Positions 7,289 through 11,114 of a DNA stretch of 11,114 bases are shown piece after piece. Source of the DNA: Desulfobacterales bacterium HSG17 (GTDB lineage: Bacteria; Desulfobacterota; Desulfobacteria; Desulfobacterales; Desulfococcaceae); assembly GCA_030377945.1 (NCBI GenBank), contig JAUCGD010000098.1, positions 1-11,114 on the forward strand, given 5' to 3'. The position numbers and the translations under genes were made by a program. Every line of letters starts with the position of its first letter. Positions within the stretch are counted from its first letter, which is position 1. The notes below the pieces were generated by a model that worked only from the letters and a program-made list of their open reading frames with translations, had not been told where the DNA came from and ran no database searches.

Positions 7289-7495
7289 TCAGTCTTCATA
7301 TTTGAAAGATACATTTACTCTGGCGCGGTATGCAGCTACCTTTCCGTCTTCGATTTTCATATCAAGTTCTTTAATCTCGGCGATTCTCAGATTTTTCAGA
7401 TTTTTTGATGCGGTTTCCACAGCCATTTTAGCCGCTTCTTCCCATGATGTGGGGCTTGTCCCAACTAGTTCGATAACTTTGTAAACGCTGGACAT
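7289..7495 (-). CDS. Dodecin family protein lacking the flavin-stacking Trp and Gln
   Basis: This 68-residue protein is a full-length dodecin (PF07311): VYKVIELVGTSP at 4-15, a single helix SWEEAAKMAVETASKNL at 17-33, and two strands, IAEIKELDMKIEDG and KVAAYRARVNVSFKYED. Dodecins assemble into hollow cytosolic dodecamers that store or buffer flavins. In the characterised flavin-binding members a Trp (in the LDWFEV segment) and a Gln (in the EYQV or HFQV segment) contact the isoalloxazine ring. By my alignment these positions are Ile38 and Arg57 here, so flavin stacking as in those proteins is unlikely and the ligand may differ or be absent. The start has AAGGAGG nine bases upstream, an excellent site. 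It is the only gene of its cassette, with long non-coding stretches on both sides, and no transcription partner is seen. Confidence 0.93.
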   Translation of the reverse strand: MSSVYKVIELVGTSPTSWEEAAKMAVETASKNLKNLRIAEIKELDMKIEDGKVAAYRARVNVSFKYED

Positions 7496-7901
7496 GGTAA
7501 TTTTCCTCCTTAAAAGTTTAATTTGTTTCAGTTTTGCAGGAAATACGACTCACTTCACACATCAATTTACTGTTTAAGACCTCCTTTTGTTTAAGGTTAA
7601 TATTATGCAGTACCTATACGATAAACCTGAGTAATAATTCTTATGTAAAAATAAGAGATCAAATAGATTTTGATTGGAACAAATTTATTTCAATAAGTAA
7701 TTGTTTCCCTTATATCTCAGGGAAACAATTACTTATGAAATCTTTTTAATCATAACAATTTATATTAATGATTAATCTGATAGATTCCGATCAGACGCAA
7801 TAATTTTTTATGTAGCTAAAGCTTTTATATTCTTCCGCTAAAGTTTTTATCTTTTTTTCTGAATATTAAATTGTAAGAATATTAAATTGTAAATTATAAA
7901 A
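7496..7901. other. Gene-free 5' part of cassette 6
   Basis: These 406 bases upstream of the dodecin gene hold no credible ORF. On the minus strand GACCTCCTTTT (7579-7589) reads AAAAGGAGGTC, a strong ribosome site whose nearest ATG is 17 bases away and opens only 13 codons. The long inverted repeat at 7693-7736 is described separately. I could not identify a convincing promoter. Confidence 0.5.
7693..7736. repeat. 17-base-pair perfect inverted repeat upstream of the dodecin gene
   Basis: Arms 7693-7709 and 7720-7736 are perfect complements (the inner part is TTGTTTCCC and GGGAAACAA) around a ten-base loop. On the plus strand a short T-run (7742-7746) follows six bases later. It lies about 200 bases upstream of the dodecin start. 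It may be a bidirectional terminator-like hairpin insulating the cassette or an operator; the sequence alone does not choose. Confidence 0.75.
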
Positions 7902-7990
7902 ACATAACGCTAAGCTAACCGGCGCAAAAGGGTGGAGGGAGCGATAGCGACCGGAACCCTTTTGCGTCCGAGTTCAGCGCCGGGTTAGGC
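7902..7990 (-). repeat. attC site of cassette 7 (copy 7)
   Basis: This is an 89-base attC-like palindrome with R'' at 7984-7990 (GCCTAAC on the minus strand, matching the RYYYAAC consensus) and R' at 7902-7908. GTTAGGCTTTT on its right is repeated inverted at the left flank of copy 8, eleven bases. The gene it closes ends only 11 bases away, the compact layout usual for integron cassettes. Confidence 0.92.
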
Positions 7991-8001
7991 TTTTTGAAGA
8001 T

Positions 8002-9477
8002 TTAACGATTCATACCTGAAACAACTTTCAAGGCATGAATAGCTTCTTCCAATCCAGTCTTCTGATCACCATTAATATCGCACTTACATGCATTTGCATC
8101 TTCCCAATTGATAGTCTTAGAGTATGAACGATTGTTATTGTCATTGGTTCTTACATGTAATCCAATTTTTATAACATTTCCGTTTTCAAATTTTTGCAAA
8201 AGATTCTTCGGAACGAACGCCCAGCCCATATGAGTGGGTACTTTAATGAATATATCACCAATAGGGATTTCGTTATTATATACATCAATCCATGTTCTAA
8301 TGGACGTACTCACGTTGGAAAACATGTCAGCAGGATTTTCCCATTGCCAAATCAAATTGTCTTCGTTGTCTTTATATGCACAAAAACTTTCAGAAGATAT
8401 TATAGGTACATTTTTTACTGAACCAAAATCTTTATATCCTTCGTATTGCGTTCCTGATTTGTCTGTAACAACCAATCGGTATTTTCCGCTTTTAAGTGTT
8501 TCATCAAACTTCACATAATAGTAACTTTCCTCATTTAATAAATCACCAAAATACCACCATCCGTTATTTGCATCGTATCCTCCACTTATATTTTTGTATG
8601 TACCTCCAAATTCGTTAACAGTTAACTGAACTTTTGTATCTTCTGGATCATATAGCTCTATTGAAGATAAAACGTCTTCTAAAATATAGTTGTTATTTCT
8701 ATCCTTCATTGCAAATGATGACATATTAAAATTACTTCCATCCTCCAATTCTCTGTGTTGAATATACCACCATTCCAAAATTTTATCCCACCTGCTTTGT
8801 GAAACAATTTCTTGTATCTCAGATTCTGAAAGCACACGATCATAAAATCTGAGTTCATCAATTTCTCCGTTAAACTGATAACCGGTAACATAAGGAGAAC
8901 CGCCTGCCCCTACTATGAGAGAATTATTTCTGGTAACAGCATTAGTAATTTCCATGCTACCAACATTATTGCCGTTTAGATAGAGAGTGATTATATTGTT
9001 TTCTTTTGTAGCAATGACATTGTACCAGTTAAAAAGTGATATAGAAGTATAAATTCCGACAGGGCTTTGATGACTGTCATCTCTTACTTCAAAAGCCAAA
9101 ACATAATTATTATCATGCTTATCAATTCCTAGTAAATAGTCACTTCCAGAGGTTTTATCAAATATCATATTTCTACGATTAAGCATATCTTCAGCTTTAA
9201 ACCAGACAGAGATACTTTTGTATGGGGTATTTAAATTTATTATTTCATTTGCTCCTATTTCAACATAACTTCCATCGCTTTCAACATGAAGTGCTTTGGC
9301 GACCGGGCCGTCTAAATAACTGATATTGCCAAAGACTATGCCATTATTGTTATAGCTATCATTTGCATTTCCATCAAAAGAATAATAGGCTATTAACCCT
9401 TGATTTAAATCAGCCAAAGCACTTGAAGCAAAAAATAATCCAACAAGAATCAGAGTAACAATAATACTTTTTTTCAT
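8002..9477 (-). CDS. Exported LamG-domain protein with EF-hand/dockerin-like tail
   Basis: This 491-residue protein has a Sec signal peptide cleaved after ALA at residue 22. A LamG/concanavalin A-like jelly-roll domain follows (about 27-222), shown by GLIAYYSFDGNANDS at 27-41, VWFKAED at 91-97, LYLNGN at 165-170 and the closing FNGEIDELRFYDRVLSESEI at 202-221. The middle part (about 230-460) is beta-rich, with many Trp and Tyr, and I do not recognise it. The end carries DINGDQKTGLEEAIHALK; D467, N469, D471 and E478 fit positions 1, 3, 5 and 12 of a calcium-binding EF-hand or dockerin loop. Such tails are frequent on exported proteins of Desulfobacteraceae-like bacteria. LamG domains bind carbohydrates or proteins, so a surface or secreted binding role is inferred, with no catalytic residues seen. 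The start has GAGGAGG seven bases upstream. The ATG is 59 bases from the cassette's 5' edge. Confidence 0.88.
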   Translation of the reverse strand: MKKSIIVTLILVGLFFASSALADLNQGLIAYYSFDGNANDSYNNNGIVFGNISYLDGPVAKALHVESDGSYVEIGANEIINLNTPYKSISVWFKAEDMLNRRNMIFDKTSGSDYLLGIDKHDNNYVLAFEVRDDSHQSPVGIYTSISLFNWYNVIATKENNIITLYLNGNNVGSMEITNAVTRNNSLIVGAGGSPYVTGYQFNGEIDELRFYDRVLSESEIQEIVSQSRWDKILEWWYIQHRELEDGSNFNMSSFAMKDRNNNYILEDVLSSIELYDPEDTKVQLTVNEFGGTYKNISGGYDANNGWWYFGDLLNEESYYYVKFDETLKSGKYRLVVTDKSGTQYEGYKDFGSVKNVPIISSESFCAYKDNEDNLIWQWENPADMFSNVSTSIRTWIDVYNNEIPIGDIFIKVPTHMGWAFVPKNLLQKFENGNVIKIGLHVRTNDNNNRSYSKTINWEDANACKCDINGDQKTGLEEAIHALKVVSGMNR

Positions 9478-9530
9478 ACTTAATCCTCCTCATTGATTAG
9501 TTTGTGAATTTAAAGAAAAATTTCGTAAAA

Positions 9531-9619
9531 GCCTAACGCTAAGCTAACCGGCGCAAAAGGGTGGAGGGAGCGATAGCGACCGGAACCCTTTTGCGTCCGA
9601 GTTCAGCGCCGGGTTAGCC
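9531..9619 (-). repeat. attC site of cassette 8 (copy 8)
   Basis: This is an 89-base attC-like palindrome with R'' at 9613-9619 and R' at 9531-9537. On the minus strand R' reads GTTAGGC, an exact match to the GTTRRRY core-site consensus. GTTAGCCTGT on its right is repeated inverted at the left flank of copy 9 although copy 9 is itself divergent. Confidence 0.92.
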
Positions 9620-9628
9620 TGTGTGAAT

Positions 9629-10000
9629 TTATTGCTTTCGTTGAACCATAGCAATCTCTGTGAGTATGTCAAATAGTGAAGGTTCTCTGCTCGACTTAAT
9701 ATCTTCTTTTTCATGCTTATGATGAGGAAAAGTTTTAATATCAGAATGGTGAGGAGCGTTATCATAACGAAAAACCTGTTCCATCATTTCGTTCATATAC
9801 TGATAACGGTATTTTACTTTGGATCTGATATTGGTATTTTTAACTTCGGCAAAATCCAATCTATAACCGTTTTCATAGATTATTGTTCCTGTGATATAGC
9901 CCTGCCTGGTATTATAAATTTTTTTCTTCAAACTAAGAGAGCGAATATTTGGAAATTGGCTGATAATGTTTTCAATTTGCAAAAAATATTTTTCGATCAT
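9629..10000 (-). CDS. TumE-type (DUF6516) toxin component
   Basis: This 123-residue protein fits the DUF6516/TumE family (PF20126), proposed toxins of type II toxin-antitoxin pairs. It has an N-terminal helix with FPNIRSLSLKKK, a beta-sheet core GYITGTIIYENGYRLDFAEV (35-53) with acidic residues, YRYQYMN at 64-70, and the hallmark FRYDNAPHH (77-85) followed by TFPHHKH (90-96). The tail EPSLFDILTEI is also typical. The histidine-rich motif is likely to be functional, but its biochemical activity is not something I can state. Its ATG overlaps the stop of the upstream gene by four bases (ATGA), so the two are translationally coupled. The stop lies ten bases before the attC R'' box, a compact cassette layout. 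Toxin-antitoxin cassettes are thought to stabilise large integron arrays, which fits this location. Confidence 0.87.
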   Translation of the reverse strand: MIEKYFLQIENIISQFPNIRSLSLKKKIYNTRQGYITGTIIYENGYRLDFAEVKNTNIRSKVKYRYQYMNEMMEQVFRYDNAPHHSDIKTFPHHKHEKEDIKSSREPSLFDILTEIAMVQRKQ

Positions 10001-10302
10001 ATCAATTCACTGAGTTTATGTTCATTTTCACAGAACATTTCATAGATTCCCGACCACAAAATAAAATCTTCATTGTCTCCCGTAAAACCTTTTTCAAATT
10101 TTTGATAAAATTCTTTGGATGTCATTTTGTATTTGTCTTCAAATTCTTTCATATCTAATTGAAGATTCATTATACCATTCTGTAATTCCTTAATCTGATA
10201 CTCAATAATATTCTGAACAAATATTTCCTCGTCTTGAGTTTGGATTAAAATTTTTTTCAGTCTTTTTTCAGTCTGTGGCTGAATATGCAGTTTTAGATTC
10301 AT
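9997..10302 (-). CDS. Putative antitoxin partner of the TumE-type toxin
   Basis: This 101-residue, strongly charged and mostly helical protein is the first gene of the pair. The central and C-terminal part, MKEFEDKYKMTSKEFYQKFEKG (51-72) followed by DNEDFILWSGIYEM, is a pattern I recognise from small genes that sit beside DUF6516/TumE genes. There is no classic helix-turn-helix that I can point to, so self-regulation is not shown. The antitoxin role is inferred from order, size and overlap. The start at 10300-10302 has AAGGAG seven bases upstream. Just before it, CCTTA and TAAGG (10312-10331) form a weak inverted repeat that covers the ribosome site, which could be an operator or a small RNA hairpin. 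Confidence 0.78.
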   Translation of the reverse strand: MNLKLHIQPQTEKRLKKILIQTQDEEIFVQNIIEYQIKELQNGIMNLQLDMKEFEDKYKMTSKEFYQKFEKGFTGDNEDFILWSGIYEMFCENEHKLSELI

Positions 10303-10673
10303 CGTTTATCTCCTTATTTTTTTTATTAAGGATAATGAGCAGAAACTAATAGTCACTGGACAGTCTCAAGTTTTTGCAACCAGTTGATTTTATTGATACC
10401 ATGAATTTGAGCAATATTATTTCAGACTCAATAATATCAAGTAATTATAAATATTAATTGCATACTTTTATAAAATTTTGGGCTGTCTATATAACCAGAC
10501 CATCTCAATATCATAAAGTTAAGAGTTTTGGCAATATTTATAGTGCATTTTTTAAAGCATAATTTTGAATTTGAAGATGAAATGTTACATTATTTTATAA
10601 TGAGACGATTAATTTTTGACATTAAGTCCCATCTGTTACTCCATTTATTTCTGCCTTTACATTACAGGAAACA
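10303..10673. other. Gene-free 5' part of cassette 8
   Basis: These 371 AT-rich bases upstream of the toxin-antitoxin pair carry no credible gene. A dedicated promoter would be expected, because toxin-antitoxin cassettes usually bring their own. I searched by eye for -35 and -10 boxes on the minus strand and found no pair with convincing sequence and spacing. Confidence 0.5.
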
Positions 10674-10771
10674 GGCTAACGCTAAGCTAACCGGCGAAAA
10701 GGGCAAAATCATAATGGTGAAACGGCTAAAAGTCGGAGCCCTTTTCGTCCGCGTTCAGCGACTGGTTAGAT
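10674..10771 (-). repeat. Divergent attC site of cassette 9 (copy 9)
   Basis: This copy has 98 bases instead of 89. The basal part, CTAACGCTAAGCTAACCGGCG on its left (given here as the R'-L' region) and the CGTTCAGCG on its right, is shared with the other copies. The apex is different: CGAAAAGGGC pairs with GCCCTTTTCG around an unrelated loop. R'' is 10765-10771 (ATCTAAC on the minus strand) and R' is 10674-10680. The matching partner of its R'' should lie beyond the right edge of the window. Confidence 0.82.
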
Positions 10772-11041
10772 GGAAGCCGGCCAAGGTAAATTGATTACCA
10801 TTTGGCGACTGACCCGGCACAGACTTTGCAAATAGGAAAAGTACTGTTTGCTTACTCTTTGTTACATCTGGAAATCGGCTTCCATAAAAAATGATTTTGG
10901 CAGAATGATGCATTTTGTTCAAAAATATTCCTGATTTTCCGTAGTTGAAGGTCATTTTTTTGCTTCTAAAACAGAGTTTGGACGCAGCTATCCATTTTTT
11001 AGTTATTGTTACAAAAAAAGTTATTGCAAATCAGTATTTTC
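10772..11041. other. Unassigned 3' part of cassette 9
   Basis: These 270 bases lie between copy 9 and the partial gene at the right edge. A minus-strand ORF of 66 codons (10755-10955) runs into the attC R'' box, but it has no clear ribosome site and no recognisable product, so I do not call it. Nothing else stands out. Confidence 0.4.
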
Positions 11042-11113
11042 TTATGATGTATTCCATTCCCAATCCTCATGCTCCAACATTTCCGCGTCATAAATAATTT
11101 GCTTTTTATGCTC
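11042..11113 (-). CDS. 3' end of a gene truncated by the window edge (cassette 9)
   Basis: The last 23 codons of a minus-strand frame, ending YDAEMLEHEDWEWNTS before a TAA at 11042-11044, look coding: the composition is acidic and protein-like, and the orientation fits the array. The start lies beyond the window. I do not recognise the product, and so short a piece could be open by chance. Confidence 0.45.
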   Translation of the reverse strand, partial: EHKKQIIYDAEMLEHEDWEWNTS

Positions 11114-11114
11114 A

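Larger units (their letters stand above)
13..10771 (-). mobile_element. Integron gene-cassette array (eight complete cassettes, no integrase in window)
   Basis: Nine attC-like palindromes delimit eight complete cassettes. Using the G^TT cleavage point of the minus-strand R' box, the cassettes are 19-1205, 1206-2980, 2981-4114, 4115-5296, 5297-6810, 6811-7907, 7908-9536 and 9537-10679, with partial cassettes at both edges. In every complete cassette the left end read on the plus strand is repeated as a reverse complement at its right end: GTTAGCTGGCT (cassettes 1 and 2), GTTATAGTGCT (3), GTTATAGTGC (4), GTTATGCCT (5), GTTATGTTTTT (6), GTTAGGCTTTT (7), GTTAGCCTGT (8). The ends of a single palindrome generally differ. 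This is the known signature of circular integron cassettes, because R'' pairs with the R' half carried at the other end of the same cassette. All confident genes read leftward into their attC. The near-identity of eight attC sites suggests a sedentary chromosomal integron; that is inference, as intI and attI are not seen. Confidence 0.9.

Noticed and set aside
7534..7749. 71-codon plus-strand ORF
   Set aside because: It starts with TTG, has no ribosome site and runs through the long inverted repeat.
8194..8518. Two plus-strand ORFs inside the LamG gene
   Set aside because: They are antisense shadows of a gene with signal peptide, domain motifs and a good ribosome site.
9713..10045. 110-codon plus-strand ORF
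   Set aside because: It is antisense to the TumE-type gene, which has family motifs and a coupled partner.
13..10771. Reading the nine palindromes as REP elements, MITEs or terminators
   Set aside because: Their ends pair with the neighbouring copy rather than with their own other end, there is no per-copy target duplication, and gene orientation is uniform. They are also at the far side of long gaps from several genes, unlike terminators.
10528..10794. 88-codon plus-strand ORF
   Set aside because: It starts with a non-ATG codon and is carried through by the translation of attC copy 9; strand is opposite to every real gene.
10755..10955. 66-codon minus-strand ORF ending in the attC R'' box
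   Set aside because: It is on the right strand and ends where cassette genes often do, but there is no clear ribosome site and the sequence is not recognisable; not enough to call.

Overview
This AT-rich window is best read as a stretch of integron gene-cassette array, probably from a sedentary chromosomal integron of a Desulfobacterota-type bacterium. The taxon guess rests on one clue, the calcium-loop tail of the exported LamG protein, which resembles tails I associate with Desulfobacteraceae-like genomes; it is an inference. No integrase gene, attI site or array promoter is inside the window.

Nine GC-rich imperfect palindromes recur every 1.1-1.8 kb (13-101, 1200-1288, 2975-3063, 4109-4197, 5291-5379, 6805-6893, 7902-7990, 9531-9619, 10674-10771). 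Read on the minus strand each has attC architecture: an R'' box ending in TAAC, a stem with single-base bulges, a variable apical stem, and an R' box beginning GCGTTA. The decisive evidence is at the edges. The two outer ends of one palindrome usually do not match each other, but the end of each palindrome is the reverse complement of the facing end of the next one. This holds for all eight intervals over 9-11 bases, as expected if each interval is a cassette excised as a circle by recombination at G^TT. All confident genes lie on the minus strand, in the standard orientation with the attC 3' of the gene.

Cassettes from left to right (transcription runs right to left): (1) 19-1205, a small exported protein of unknown function; (2) 1206-2980, a two-gene module of a TcmP-like methyltransferase-fold protein and a Gp37/Gp68 (DUF5131) Cys-motif protein; (3) 2981-4114, a periplasmic substrate-binding protein; (4) 4115-5296, no gene but eight tandem copies of a ~119-bp unit; (5) 5297-6810, a second, diverged periplasmic substrate-binding protein, followed by a short or broken ORF; (6) 6811-7907, a dodecin-family protein in a cassette rich in inverted repeats; (7) 7908-9536, an exported LamG-domain protein with an EF-hand/dockerin-like tail; (8) 9537-10679, a TumE-type (DUF6516) toxin-antitoxin pair with a 4-base overlap. 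A ninth cassette begins at 10680 and leaves the window; only the 3' end of a gene is seen at the right edge.

The genes do not form one pathway, which is typical of a cassette array. Three products are predicted to be exported or periplasmic by clear signal peptides plus one more small exported protein, one unit is a likely stabilising toxin-antitoxin module, one is a possible nucleic-acid-modification or defence module, and one appears to be non-coding.
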